64,000 nucleotides of DNA from Gemmatimonadetes bacterium bin94 (GCA_002238865.1 MPNE01000009.1:1-64000); one strand, 5' to 3'; counted from the first letter of the stretch, positions 45,613 to 55,301 are shown. Notes: generated by a model from the letters alone, not told the origin. Translations and numbers: made by a program.

Positions 45613-46485
45613 TCAGCGCCCCCCGCCGCGGGTCGAGTCGACTCGGTTGCCTCGCAGCCCTGCCCCCGGGCCGACCGGAGCGTCGTCGAGGCGCCGTCGA
45701 CCCTGCCGGCGGCGAAAAGGCATCGCGAGCATGCCCGGCAGGGTTGCCCAGTCGGACCGCTCCGTATCCTCCAGCCCCAACGTCAGCGCGCGGGGGTCCG
45801 CCACCAGCCGGAAGCTGCGGAAGATCCGATCCCAGACGGAGAACACGCTGGAGTAGTTGGAGTCCGTCTCGGGCTGGTAGTCCGAGTGGTGCACCCAGTG
45901 CATCCAGGGCGTGACGATCAGCCAGCGCAGCCACCGGTCGGCCGCCGCCGGGACGCCGACATTGCCGTGATGGAACAGGATGATCGGGAGCAGCACGGCC
46001 TCGTAGACCAGCACCTGTGCGATCGTCATTCCCAGCAGGGGCAGAACCGCCAGCCGCGCGCATGACGAGAGCACGATCTCGCCGGTGTGGAAGCGCAGGC
46101 CGGAGCTGGCGCTGAGTTCGCGGTCCGCGTGGTGCACCGCGTGAAAGCGCCACAGCAGCGGAACCCTGTGGTTGAGGCGGTGCCAGAGGTACTGCCACAG
46201 GTCGAAAAGAACGAACCCGAGCGCAAAGGCCCAAACGCCTCGGACGCCTAGCCAATGGAGGACGCCGAAGGAATTCGCGCGGGCCCATTCGGTTGCAAGC
46301 AGGGTGGCTCCGGCGAAGACGAAGGACACCAATGCCGCGTTGAGCACGCCGAGGGCCACATTGGATGCGTCATGGCGCCCGCGCTCGCGGCGGCCCTCGA
46401 ACATGGGAACAAGGCCTTCGAGGAGCCACATCACCCCCAGGGCGATGGCGGCTGCGATGGGCTTGGCCAGGGTCGACTCGTTCAT
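45613..46485 (-). CDS. Sterol desaturase/fatty acid hydroxylase-family membrane enzyme
   Basis: A 290-residue multi-pass membrane protein with the eight-histidine di-iron pattern: HRLNH (LWHRLNHRVPLLW), HAVHH (RFHAVHHADRE), then HWVHH (WMHWVHHSDYQPE) and neighbouring His residues. ERG3/FAH enzymes introduce hydroxyls or double bonds into lipid chains, sterols or carotenoids. The true substrate is unknown. The gene is first in a transcript with thrB and thrC, an unexpected pairing that may be simple hitch-hiking. It is divergent from the dipeptidase gene. Confidence 0.88.
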   Translation of the reverse strand: MNESTLAKPIAAAIALGVMWLLEGLVPMFEGRRERGRHDASNVALGVLNAALVSFVFAGATLLATEWARANSFGVLHWLGVRGVWAFALGFVLFDLWQYLWHRLNHRVPLLWRFHAVHHADRELSASSGLRFHTGEIVLSSCARLAVLPLLGMTIAQVLVYEAVLLPIILFHHGNVGVPAAADRWLRWLIVTPWMHWVHHSDYQPETDSNYSSVFSVWDRIFRSFRLVADPRALTLGLEDTERSDWATLPGMLAMPFRRRQGRRRLDDAPVGPGAGLRGNRVDSTRGGGR

Positions 46486-46621
46486 GGCGGTGCGGTGTTG
46501 GGCATGACGAACAAGTTAGCCGAGCCCGGCATTCCCCGCCCGTCCGCGGTTGTGGCTACGGGTCTCACGGACTCTATTGGGCGGGTTCACGGCCTCGAAC
46601 TTCCAAACCGGAGAGCGCCCC

Positions 46622-47839
46622 TTGGCACTGAAGCACAACTACTCGGGCTACACGTCCTACGAGTACGTGAAGAGCAACCGCGACTTCACGGAGTACGACC
46701 TGATCGAGGGCGAGTCGCTCTTCGATCCCTACCTCGTACCCCTGAACGCTGCCCAGGAGGCCCGCATGCTGGACCTCGCCGGGCGCATTCTGATGATCTC
46801 GCTGCACGAGCACCCTCACCTCTTCCCGGCAAAAGCCGACCAGATCCGCGCCTACGACTCCGAGGGGCGCGTGCACACAGCCTACGAGGCGCTGGCCGAC
46901 TCGTACTGGGACTGCGTCTTCGACAACTTCCTCGACGGCGCGGCCTGCATCACGTCGAAGAACGGGTGGAAGTGGGACGATGTGATCTACGACATGGGGA
47001 TGCGCTTCTGCGACCTCGCGCACCAGGACTTCATCATCAGGTGCGAGGGCGTGGACGACATCCACCGGGCGCATCGCGAGGGCAGGATGGCGCTGGTGGC
47101 GGCCCAGGAAGGCGCTGCCATGATCGAGAACGAACTCGACCGGATCGAGATCCTGTACGGGATCGGCCTGCGCGTCCTGGGGATCACCTACAGCGAGTCC
47201 AACGCGCTGGGGACGGGGCTCAAGGAGACGCGCGACGGCGGACTGACCTCGTTCGGGCACAAGGCGGTGACGCGGATGAACGATGTCGGCCTGGCGATCG
47301 ACTGCGCGCACGCGAGCGACCGGACGACGCTGGACACGGTCGAGGTGAGCCGCCATCCGATCTTCCTCACGCACACCGGGGCCCGCGGGCTGTGGAACAT
47401 CAAGCGCCTGGCACCCGACAACGTCATTCGCGCGGTGGCGGACAAGGGCGGCGTGATCGGGATCGAAGCCGCTCCGCACACCACGGTCTCGCCGCAGCAC
47501 CGGCGCCACGGCATCGAGTCCTTCATGGACCACTTCGAGTACGTGAAGGATCTGGTGGGCATCGATCACGTCGCTTTCGGCCCGGACACCCTGTACGGGG
47601 ACCACGTCGGGCTGCACAAGGTCTACTCCGCGGCGCTCTCCATCGACGAGACCCACGACGCCGGGGGCGGGGAGCAGCCCGAGCACATCCCGGTGGACTA
47701 CGTGCGCGGCATCGAGAACCCGACGGAGGGGTCGAAGAACATCCTGCGCTGGCTCGTGCGGGAGGGCTACGGCGACGAGGACATCGCGAAGGTGATGGGC
47801 GAGAACATCATGCGGGTGCTCAAGGAGGCGTGGCAGTGA
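46622..47839 (+). CDS. Peptidase M19-family membrane-type dipeptidase
   Basis: About 405 residues from TTG 46622, chosen because GGAG lies about 8 nt upstream. TTG 46550 gives 24 more residues but no signal peptide. The renal-dipeptidase TIM barrel is recognisable: ISLHEHPHLFP takes the place of the usual DGHND ligand segment, the bridging Glu lies in AAQEGAAMIENELDRI, and the later ligands are in DCAHASDRTTLD and FLTHTGARGLW. The product is a zinc dipeptidase that hydrolyses dipeptides, including D-residue ones. The C-terminus overlaps the small membrane protein (GTGA). With the symporter it forms a cleavage-and-uptake module. Confidence 0.86.
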   Translation: MALKHNYSGYTSYEYVKSNRDFTEYDLIEGESLFDPYLVPLNAAQEARMLDLAGRILMISLHEHPHLFPAKADQIRAYDSEGRVHTAYEALADSYWDCVFDNFLDGAACITSKNGWKWDDVIYDMGMRFCDLAHQDFIIRCEGVDDIHRAHREGRMALVAAQEGAAMIENELDRIEILYGIGLRVLGITYSESNALGTGLKETRDGGLTSFGHKAVTRMNDVGLAIDCAHASDRTTLDTVEVSRHPIFLTHTGARGLWNIKRLAPDNVIRAVADKGGVIGIEAAPHTTVSPQHRRHGIESFMDHFEYVKDLVGIDHVAFGPDTLYGDHVGLHKVYSAALSIDETHDAGGGEQPEHIPVDYVRGIENPTEGSKNILRWLVREGYGDEDIAKVMGENIMRVLKEAWQ

Positions 47840-48039
47840 GCGCGCACGAGGAGCCGAGCCGCGTGCCGATCGTCTCCATGATCCTGATGGCGATCTTCCT
47901 GGTCGGCGGCAGCATCGGCCTGCTGGCGGACTGGCCGGCCGGACCGGGCAATCTCGACTGGGGTGTCTGGGTCGTTCTTTTCGGCGGATACGCCTATGTG
48001 ATCGGGGCGGCCGTCTTTCATGCCCGCACCGGGCGCTGA
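47836..48039 (+). CDS. Small two-TM membrane protein between dipeptidase and symporter
   Basis: A 67-residue protein starting at GTG 47836 inside the dipeptidase stop (GTGA). After a short polar start (SAHEEPSRVP) come two hydrophobic segments (VSMILMAIFLVGGSIGLLA; WGVWVVLFGGYAYVIGAAV), ending HARTGR. Its stop at 48037 is one nt before the symporter ATG. It is reminiscent of the small companion (DUF997/YhdT type) found before PanF-like symporters, though no sequence family is claimed. The reading frame's coupling on both sides and its clean topology argue that it is real. Confidence 0.7.
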   Translation: MSAHEEPSRVPIVSMILMAIFLVGGSIGLLADWPAGPGNLDWGVWVVLFGGYAYVIGAAVFHARTGR

Positions 48040-48040
48040 T

Positions 48041-49507
48041 ATGTCTACAGCGGCCCTCTACACCGTAATTCTCGTCCTCTACTTCTCGGCTCTCATGGGG
48101 CTCGGGATCTGGTTCAACCGCCGCAACCGGTCCCGGCAGGAGTTTTTCCTCGCCCGGGGCGACCTCGGTCCGGCCACCCTGGGGTTCTCCTACTCGGCCA
48201 CGCAGATGAGCGGCAGCTCCTACATGGGCGCCGTCGGCACGGAGCGGGAATTGGGGTACAACTTCGCTCCGGCGGGGGTGTCCTCGGCGGCGGCGGCGTG
48301 GTTCACGTACATCCTGCTGGGCGAGAAGCTGCGCCGGGTCGCGTCGAGGATTCGCTGCACGACCATCGTGGACGTCTTCGAGGCCCGCTACCAGGGCAGG
48401 GCGGTGGCGATGACCGCGACCGGGCTCATGCTCGTGGCCTTCATCCCGCTGATCGCGGCCCAGCTCAAGGCCGCGGGCAACCTCTTCGAGGTGCTGCTCG
48501 GGATGCCGTACCTGCTGGGCCTGGTCGTCTTCGGCGGGATCGTGATCCTGTACACCGTGATCGGGGGGATGCACGCGGTCGCGTGGACCGACCTGATCCA
48601 GGGCTCGATCATGATCGTGGGCTTCGCGGTGCTCGCGCCCGTGGCCGTGAACGCGGCGGGCGGTTTCTCCGAGATGCACCTGCGCTACGCCGAGTTCAAC
48701 CCCGAGGGGATCTCGTTCCTGGGGGGGATGCCGGCGCTGTGGGTGGTGTCGTCGTTTCTGGTCTGGGGGTTTTTTCAGATTGGCGGGGCGCCGGCGGCGG
48801 TCACGCGATTCCTCATCCCCAAGGACCGGGGAACGTTACGGCGCGCGCTCGTGTTTTCGATCGCGTTTTCGTCGTTCATTTTCATCGGCTCGACGCTGAT
48901 CGCGATTGCTTCCGGCGTGTTGCTCCCCAACCTGGAGCAGTCGGATCTGGCGCTCCCCACGCTTGTTCAACTGCTCCTGCATCCCTTGTTCGGCGGGATC
49001 CTCGTGGCGGCCGTGCTGGGCGCGACCATGTCGACGATCGACTCGGTGCTTCTGCTGGCGAGCTCCCTGGTGGTGGAGAACCTGTATGTGCCGCTGTCCG
49101 GGCGCGAAGTGTCCCAGGAGAGGGGGGTCAGGCTGGCGCGGTGGACGACGCTGGGGATCGGGGCGGTCGCGATGGCGGTGGCCGTGGATCCGCCCGCGAC
49201 CATCCTCTTCATCGTGACGATGTCGTTCAGCCTGCTGGCGTCGGCGTTCACCTTCCCGCTTCTGCTCGGGATGTGGTGGCCGCGGGCGACCCGGGCGGGG
49301 GGCCTGGCGGCGATGATCGGCGGAGCGGCCTTCTGCGTGCTGTGGTACGTCCTCGGCTACCTGGAACACGGCACCTTCGACAACTGGATCGCCGGGCTCT
49401 GGCCTGCGCTGATCGGGCCGCTGGTGTCGCTGGTGTTGCTGGTGGCGGTGAGTCTGGTCACGGCGCCGCCGCCGCGGGAGGTGCACGAGGTGTTTTTTGC
49501 GGAGTGA
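48041..49507 (+). CDS. Sodium:solute symporter (SSS family)
   Basis: A 488-residue, thirteen-TM symporter of PanF/PutP type: RNRSRQEFFLARGDLGPATLGFSYSATQMSGSSYMG, GGMHAVAWTDLIQGSIM and AAVLGATMSTIDSVLLLASSLV, which carries the conserved SSS sodium-site serines (MSTIDS). It imports a small solute with sodium. Given its place after a dipeptidase, amino acids or dipeptides are the inferred cargo. ATG 48041 begins one base after the small protein's stop, while an earlier ATG at 48020 is possible. A perfect GC palindrome follows the stop. Confidence 0.93.
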   Translation: MSTAALYTVILVLYFSALMGLGIWFNRRNRSRQEFFLARGDLGPATLGFSYSATQMSGSSYMGAVGTERELGYNFAPAGVSSAAAAWFTYILLGEKLRRVASRIRCTTIVDVFEARYQGRAVAMTATGLMLVAFIPLIAAQLKAAGNLFEVLLGMPYLLGLVVFGGIVILYTVIGGMHAVAWTDLIQGSIMIVGFAVLAPVAVNAAGGFSEMHLRYAEFNPEGISFLGGMPALWVVSSFLVWGFFQIGGAPAAVTRFLIPKDRGTLRRALVFSIAFSSFIFIGSTLIAIASGVLLPNLEQSDLALPTLVQLLLHPLFGGILVAAVLGATMSTIDSVLLLASSLVVENLYVPLSGREVSQERGVRLARWTTLGIGAVAMAVAVDPPATILFIVTMSFSLLASAFTFPLLLGMWWPRATRAGGLAAMIGGAAFCVLWYVLGYLEHGTFDNWIAGLWPALIGPLVSLVLLVAVSLVTAPPPREVHEVFFAE

Positions 49508-49530
49508 GGGTAGCGGGTCCGCGTGAGCTC

Positions 49531-49544
49531 CCCGCACGTGCGGG
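49531..49544. other. 14-bp perfect palindrome after the symporter gene
   Basis: CCCGCACGTGCGGG reads the same on both strands and lies 23 nt after the symporter stop. There is no T-run after it, so it may be a factor-dependent terminator stem or a DNA-binding site in the 221-bp gap before the next gene. Confidence 0.35.
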
Positions 49545-49728
49545 TCTCCGGAACTGGCTCCACCGAGCACAGATCCGATCAAGGCCCGAGGGAAGCTGGC
49601 CCCAGCGGGCCTTCCCCCCTTGGCTCTCGTCCAACACCAGGCGATGTGCCTACCTTGTGGTGCTGGAGCCAGGAGAAGTGATTGCGTTGCTGATTCCGGG
49701 AATTGAGCGCCTGCAAGGAGGCACACGG

Positions 49729-52700
49729 ATGGTATCCCCAAGTCGTTTCCTTTGTTTCCTGGCGGTCCCCTCCCTGCTACTTGCCCTGGTGCCGGCCCTG
49801 ACCCACACGCCCGCCCACGCCCAGGAAGCGTGGACCGTGGAGGCCCACACGGGACCGGTCCGCCCGCTCGCCTTCGACGCCACCGAAGGCACCTGGATGA
49901 GCGTGGATGTCTCGCCCGATGGCCAGCAGGTCGTCTTCGACCTCCTCGGCACGATCTACGAGATGCCGGTCGTGGGCGGAGAAGCCGTCGCCCTGACCAC
50001 GGGACGCTCCTGGAACCTGTCTCCCCGTTACAGTCCCGACGGGGGCCGGATCGCGTTTTCGTCCGACCGTAGCGGGAGCCACCAGATCTGGGTGCTGGAA
50101 CGGGGGTCGGGCGAGGTGAAAGCGGTGTCCGACTGGCCGGGTGCGAACATCCACCGGCCCTCCTGGTCGAGCGACGGCGAGTGGATCTACGCCGGCGTGT
50201 CCGGAGACGGGATACGGAGCCAGCTGGTCGCGTTCAGCGTCGACGGCGACGAACGGGAATCGCTGGTCGCGGGAAACGGGCCGGTAAACGGAGCCCAGCC
50301 GATGCCGGGAGGTCGCCGCTTCCTCTTCGAACATCACAGTCAGGCAACGTATCCGTTCGGCTTCAATCCGTATGTGATTCCGACCGGGGGCGCCCGCATC
50401 GAGGCCTTCGACGAGGTGACGGGTACGTCGGAGATCGTCGTGGAGCGGCCCGGCGGCGCTTTCCAGCCGGCGCTGTCCCCGGACGGCGACTTCCTCGCCT
50501 ACGTGCACCGCGGACTGGAAGGTACGGTCCTGATGCTGCTCAACATGAACACCCGCGAGGAACGGGTCCTGCTGGACGGCCTCGATCGGGACCGGCAGGA
50601 CACGCGACAGGCGTACGGCCCCTACCCGAACCTGGACTGGTACCCCGACGGGAGCGGCGTCGTGCTGGGGTTCGAGGGCGGACTTGCTTCCGTGGACCTC
50701 GCCACCGGCACCATCTGGCGCATCCCCTTCAACGCGCCGGTGCGCCGTGACATGTCCGAGACCATCCGTTTCGCGACGGAGCTTCCCGAGGAGCGGGCGC
50801 GCACGCGCACGCATCGATGGGGGCTCCGCACATCCGGTGGCATCATCTCGGAAGCCCTCGGCGATCTGTGGCTTCACGACGGGAGCGGCGCGCGCAACCT
50901 CACGCGGTCCGAGGCGCACGAGACCAGCCCGGCCGTCGATCCGGTGTCCGGGGCAATCTACTTCGCATCCTGGACGGATGAAGCCCTGGGGTCGGTGCGG
51001 CGCATGGACCTTGCGGGCGGCGGGGACGGACAGACCGGGCCGGTCACGGACATCGCGTCCCAGTACGGGGCCGTGGCGGTGTCTCCGGACGGGACCGAAA
51101 TCGCGTTTGTGCGCGGGACGGGCGGTCTGCACCAGGGCAGGTGGCTGTCGAACCAGACCCGGTTCGAACTGGTGCTTCAGGGCCCGGACGGCGAACGACG
51201 CCTGACCGGTGTCGAGGGGCAGCCGCTGGAGTACGCCAACATCGCCGGAAAGATCCCGCCGGCGGTCGTCTTCGGGCCCGAGGGCCGGGCGATCCACTTC
51301 ACCGAGTTCGAGGACGGGGTGCTGGTTCTCAAGCGCATCGAGAAGGACGGATCCGGCGAACGCCTCCTCTACGTGTTCCCCCATGCGGTGGCCGCCGTGC
51401 CGTCCCCGGACCTGGAGTGGATCGCGCTGCGCGAGTATCACCGCAGCTTCATCACGCGGTTCGAGGCCGGGGACTCGCCGGCCACCGTGTCGCCGTACGA
51501 GGGGCAGGGCCGCTCCTACCGGGTCGATGCGGAAGACGGCGGCTACATGGTGTGGTCCGGTGACGGGGAGACCCTGGGATGGACCCGCGGCACCGGCTTC
51601 TACGAGAAGACGGTGGACGAGATCGTCGATGGCGCCGAGTCGGGGGCTTCCGGTGCCGGCGCGGCCGAGGGGGCGGGGGCGCGGGTCCCGGGCTCGACGG
51701 CGCGCCGCACCGAGCTCTCGATCGAGTACGACGTCGACCGCCCGGAGGGAATGATGGCGCTCACCGGTGCCCGCGTCGTCACCATGGACTCCTCCCGCAC
51801 CGTCCTCGAGAGCGCCACCGTGCTGATCGACGGGGCACGGATCGCGGCCATCGGGCCGGATGTCGAAATCCCCCCCGCGGCACGCGTCTACGATGTGCGC
51901 GGCACGACCATCATTCCCGGCCTGGTGGACGCCCACGCGCATCCCCACATCGACCACTCCGCGCTGCACGTGACCGAGCAGGCCCCCGGGTACCTGAGCG
52001 GACCCGTCGCATACGGCGTCACCACCATGGTCGAGGTCTACGGCAACGAGTACCGGGACGGGTGGATGACCGACATGATCCGTTCCGGCAAGATGACGGG
52101 GCCGCGGTTCCTCACCACGGGCTCGGTCATCTACGGGAGGAGGTACGGGGGCCGGCTGCGCATGTTCCGTCCCATCGAGACACTCGACGACGCCCGGGAA
52201 CAGCTTCGCTGGAACCGCGACCACGGTGCCATCGCCGTCAAGGACTACGCCCAGGCGACACGCAAGCGGCGGCATCTGGTGGCAACGGCGGCACGCGAGC
52301 TGGGGCTCAACGTCCTGTCCGAGTCGTCCGCCAACCCGCAGATGAATCTCACCCAGATCATGGACGGTGTGACCGGGATCGAGCACTCGATGGGACTCGC
52401 CCCCTTCCACGACGATGTGGTGCGCTTCTGGCAGGGCACCGACGCCGGGATGACCCCGACCCTGCTCGTGGTCTACAACGGCCCCATGGGCGAGGGATGG
52501 TTTCACCAGGCGAACAAGCTGTGGGAGGATCCGAAGCTCACCCGCTTCATCGACCCCATGTCGCTCATGCGCATAAGGAATACCACTCACCTGTGGCCCG
52601 ACGACATGTACGCCTGGGACATGGCCCGCGAGTTGCGGAAGCTCTACAACGCCGGCACCTCACTCCAGCTGGGGGCCCACGGGCAGATGATGGGACTCGG

Positions 52701-52992
52701 CACCCACTGGGAACTGGAGCTCTTCCAGGAAGGCGACTTCCGCCCGGCGGAGATTCTCGAGATCGCCACCATCCGGGGCGCCCAGCAGCACGGGCTCGAC
52801 GCCCGGATCGGCTCTCTCGAGGTCGGCAAGCTGGCCGATCTGGTCGTTCTCGACGCCAATCCTCTGCTCGACATCCGCAACGCGGCCCGGATCCGCTATG
52901 TGATGAAGGGCGGGGTGCTTCACAGCGGCGAGGACGCGGCCCGGGTGTGGCCGAATCCGCGTCCGGCGGGGCGGCAGTATTTCATGCGGTAG
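49729..52992 (+). CDS. TolB-like propeller fused to amidohydrolase (exported)
   Basis: A 1087-residue protein. ATG 49729 has AAGGAGG upstream and a signal peptide ending ALTHTPAHAQ. Residues about 45-640 hold PD40/TolB-type beta-propeller repeats (DVSPDGQQVVFD, RYSPDGGRIAFSSDRSG, SWSSDGEWIYAG). A linker leads to a metal-dependent amidohydrolase (about 680-1087): TIIPGLVDAHAHPH with His736 and His738, AVKDYAQATRKRRH with a candidate bridging Lys, GIEHSMGL, and SLEVGKLADLVVLDANPLLDI at the end. Such proteins probably hydrolyse cyclic amides or peptides in the periplasm. The usual TDAH metal aspartate appears as LGAHG, so the chemistry may differ. Confidence 0.88.
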   Translation: MVSPSRFLCFLAVPSLLLALVPALTHTPAHAQEAWTVEAHTGPVRPLAFDATEGTWMSVDVSPDGQQVVFDLLGTIYEMPVVGGEAVALTTGRSWNLSPRYSPDGGRIAFSSDRSGSHQIWVLERGSGEVKAVSDWPGANIHRPSWSSDGEWIYAGVSGDGIRSQLVAFSVDGDERESLVAGNGPVNGAQPMPGGRRFLFEHHSQATYPFGFNPYVIPTGGARIEAFDEVTGTSEIVVERPGGAFQPALSPDGDFLAYVHRGLEGTVLMLLNMNTREERVLLDGLDRDRQDTRQAYGPYPNLDWYPDGSGVVLGFEGGLASVDLATGTIWRIPFNAPVRRDMSETIRFATELPEERARTRTHRWGLRTSGGIISEALGDLWLHDGSGARNLTRSEAHETSPAVDPVSGAIYFASWTDEALGSVRRMDLAGGGDGQTGPVTDIASQYGAVAVSPDGTEIAFVRGTGGLHQGRWLSNQTRFELVLQGPDGERRLTGVEGQPLEYANIAGKIPPAVVFGPEGRAIHFTEFEDGVLVLKRIEKDGSGERLLYVFPHAVAAVPSPDLEWIALREYHRSFITRFEAGDSPATVSPYEGQGRSYRVDAEDGGYMVWSGDGETLGWTRGTGFYEKTVDEIVDGAESGASGAGAAEGAGARVPGSTARRTELSIEYDVDRPEGMMALTGARVVTMDSSRTVLESATVLIDGARIAAIGPDVEIPPAARVYDVRGTTIIPGLVDAHAHPHIDHSALHVTEQAPGYLSGPVAYGVTTMVEVYGNEYRDGWMTDMIRSGKMTGPRFLTTGSVIYGRRYGGRLRMFRPIETLDDAREQLRWNRDHGAIAVKDYAQATRKRRHLVATAARELGLNVLSESSANPQMNLTQIMDGVTGIEHSMGLAPFHDDVVRFWQGTDAGMTPTLLVVYNGPMGEGWFHQANKLWEDPKLTRFIDPMSLMRIRNTTHLWPDDMYAWDMARELRKLYNAGTSLQLGAHGQMMGLGTHWELELFQEGDFRPAEILEIATIRGAQQHGLDARIGSLEVGKLADLVVLDANPLLDIRNAARIRYVMKGGVLHSGEDAARVWPNPRPAGRQYFMR

Positions 52993-53015
52993 CCCACAAA
53001 GCTATCCTGTCAGCC

Positions 53016-55301
53016 ATGACCACCACCCCCCACCCACAACGGCACCTCGGGCTCCTCGGTGCGACCGGCATTGGAGTAGGCGCAATCGTGGGGGGCGGCA
53101 TCCTCGCCCTCGCCGGGGTGGCCTTCCAGACGACGGGTCCCAGCGCGATCCTCGCCTTCGCCCTCAACGGTGGAATCGCGTTTTTGACGGTGTTCTCCTA
53201 CGCCGAACTCGCAAGCCGGTTCCCGCAGTCGGGCGGGACCTACACCTACGCGCGCAAGATCCTCACGGTCGAGGCCGCCTTCGCGGTTGGCTGGGTGGTC
53301 TGGTTCGCCTCGGTGGTCGCGGCGGTGCTCTACGCTCTCGGCTTTGCCGTCTTCCTCGCGCCCTTCCTGCAGCAGATGGTGATCCTGGTGGCCGGGGAAG
53401 CGCCGGCCTTCCTGGGTGGCCGTGGCGCGCTGGTCACCTATGCGCTGGCCGCCCTGGGGTTCTACGTGTGGCGCCTGACCCGCTCGGCGTCCGGCGGCGG
53501 CCAATGGGAGACGATCGGGAAGGTCGTCGTTTTCGCGGTGATCGTTGTCGCCGGGTTCTTCGCGCTCTTCGCCGATCCCCCCGCGCCCGGCGAGCTGGCC
53601 GCTCGGTTCCGGCCCTTCTTCTCGGAGGGCTTTGCCGGCCTCGCGCAAGCCATGGGGTACACCTTCATCGCACTGCAGGGGTTCGACCTGATCGCGGCCG
53701 TGGGCGGCGAGGTTCGCGACGCCGAGCGCAACGTTCCCCGCGCGATGTTCCTGTCGCTCGGCACCGCGCTCGTCATCTACCTGCCGCTTCTTTTCCTCAT
53801 CGTCGCGGTGGGTGCCCCTGACGGATCCGTGGCCGGGATGGCGGCCGAAAATCCCGAGATCCTGATCGCCGTCGCCGCGCGCAACTTCATGGGCTCGGCC
53901 GGCTATTGGCTCGTTGTGGCGGCAGGGCTCCTGTCGATGCTCTCCGCGATGCAGGCGAACCTCCTGGCGGCGTCGCGCTTCGCCCGTACGATGGGGTCCG
54001 ACCGGACCCTGCCCCAGCGCTATTCGCGGCTCGCTCCCGGCACCGGTACGCCCACCGCGGCGATCCGCCTTTCCGGCGCCGTCGTGGCCTTTCTCATCAT
54101 TGCGGTTCCCAACGTCGCCGTCGCGGGCGCCGTCGCGAGCCTCATCTTCCTCGCCTGTTTCGCTCTGACCCACGGAATCGGCTACCTGGCCCGCAGGCGC
54201 ACGGGACGGCCCGCCGGCTTCCGCGCTCCCCTGTTCCCGTCGATCCCGGTCGTTGGCGGCACGGCCTGCGTCGCGATCGCCCTCTACCAGGCGGTCGCGG
54301 TGCCGCAGGCGGGCGTGCTGGCGGCCCTCTGGCTCAGCGTCGGCGCGATATTCTATGCGCTCCATCTCGCTCCGCGCGCCCGTGTGGTCGATGCGTCGTC
54401 CGAAGGGCTCGACCCTCAGATGATGCGGTTGCGGGGCCGCCGCCCCGTCGTGCTGACCCCCATCGCCAATCCGGCGAGCGCCGAGATGCTGGTGACCATG
54501 GCGAAGGCCCTCGCGCCTCCCGACGTCTCGCGGGTACAGCTCCTTTCCGTGGTGGGCCTGGCGGATGAGGATTCAAGGGACGGACTGTCACGGGGGGTTC
54601 GCGATGCCCAGGCGGTGCTCGGCGGGGCGCTCAGCACGGCCCTGAATGTGAATCTGAGACCGGAAGCGCTGATCACGCTGCACAAGGACCCGTGGCGTGA
54701 AATCGCCAGGGTCGCCGAGGCGTCCCGCTGCGAGAGTATCCTGCTGGGCGTCGGCCACCTCGACGATTCCCTGATGACGGGCCCGCTCGCCCGGCTCATC
54801 GGCAGGGTCGACTCCGATGTGGTGATCATGCGCGCGCCCCCGGACTGGAAACCCGAGCAGGCCCGCCGGATCCTGGTCCCGTCAAGGGGCGGGCGCGACC
54901 AGAGCCCCGTGCGTGCGCGTCTCCTCGGCAGCCTGGTCCGGACCGCGCACCGCGACATCGCGTACATGGGCGTCGTCTCCGCGGGGATGGGGGGAGGCGT
55001 GCACAAGAGGGCGATGCGCGACCTCGAACGGCTGGCCTGGGACGAGGTGGGAGAGGATGCCCACGCCGAACTGGTCGTAAGCGAGGATGTGGTGGCGCAG
55101 GTGTCGAAGCGCGTCGACGACGCCGACCTTCTCGTCCTGGGATTTCACCGTCGTGGACGCCGCCGCGCGGTCTTCAGCAGCCTCATGCTCAGGATCGCCC
55201 GGGCGACCACGTGTCCGCTGGTGATGATCAGCCACCGGCGGGGCGCGTCCGTGTTGCCGGACACGTCGCTGCTGACGAGGGCACCCATGCCGAAGAAGTA
55301 G
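53016..55301 (+). CDS. APC-family permease with two C-terminal universal stress protein domains
   Basis: A 761-residue protein. Residues about 1-460 are an APC transporter with twelve TMs (LLGATGIGVGAIVGGGILALAGVAF at TM1, PQSGGTYTYARKI after TM2, GFDLIAAVGGEVRDAERNVPRAM). The cytoplasmic tail has two USP-like alpha/beta domains (about 475-605 and 620-750), the second with a GFHRRGRRRAVFSSLMLRIARATTCPLVMI end that matches the USP nucleotide-loop pattern. APC-USP fusions occur in several phyla, and the tail may sense nucleotides or control transport. Substrate is an amino acid or polyamine, unspecified. It is 23 nt downstream of the amidohydrolase. Confidence 0.9.
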   Translation: MTTTPHPQRHLGLLGATGIGVGAIVGGGILALAGVAFQTTGPSAILAFALNGGIAFLTVFSYAELASRFPQSGGTYTYARKILTVEAAFAVGWVVWFASVVAAVLYALGFAVFLAPFLQQMVILVAGEAPAFLGGRGALVTYALAALGFYVWRLTRSASGGGQWETIGKVVVFAVIVVAGFFALFADPPAPGELAARFRPFFSEGFAGLAQAMGYTFIALQGFDLIAAVGGEVRDAERNVPRAMFLSLGTALVIYLPLLFLIVAVGAPDGSVAGMAAENPEILIAVAARNFMGSAGYWLVVAAGLLSMLSAMQANLLAASRFARTMGSDRTLPQRYSRLAPGTGTPTAAIRLSGAVVAFLIIAVPNVAVAGAVASLIFLACFALTHGIGYLARRRTGRPAGFRAPLFPSIPVVGGTACVAIALYQAVAVPQAGVLAALWLSVGAIFYALHLAPRARVVDASSEGLDPQMMRLRGRRPVVLTPIANPASAEMLVTMAKALAPPDVSRVQLLSVVGLADEDSRDGLSRGVRDAQAVLGGALSTALNVNLRPEALITLHKDPWREIARVAEASRCESILLGVGHLDDSLMTGPLARLIGRVDSDVVIMRAPPDWKPEQARRILVPSRGGRDQSPVRARLLGSLVRTAHRDIAYMGVVSAGMGGGVHKRAMRDLERLAWDEVGEDAHAELVVSEDVVAQVSKRVDDADLLVLGFHRRGRRRAVFSSLMLRIARATTCPLVMISHRRGASVLPDTSLLTRAPMPKK

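Noticed and set aside
46574-48679. 701-codon minus-strand frame over the dipeptidase and symporter
   Set aside because: It spans three coupled plus-strand genes and has no protein features.
49777-52590. 937-codon minus-strand frame over the amidohydrolase
   Set aside because: Antisense shadow. The plus strand has PD40 repeats and metal-site motifs.
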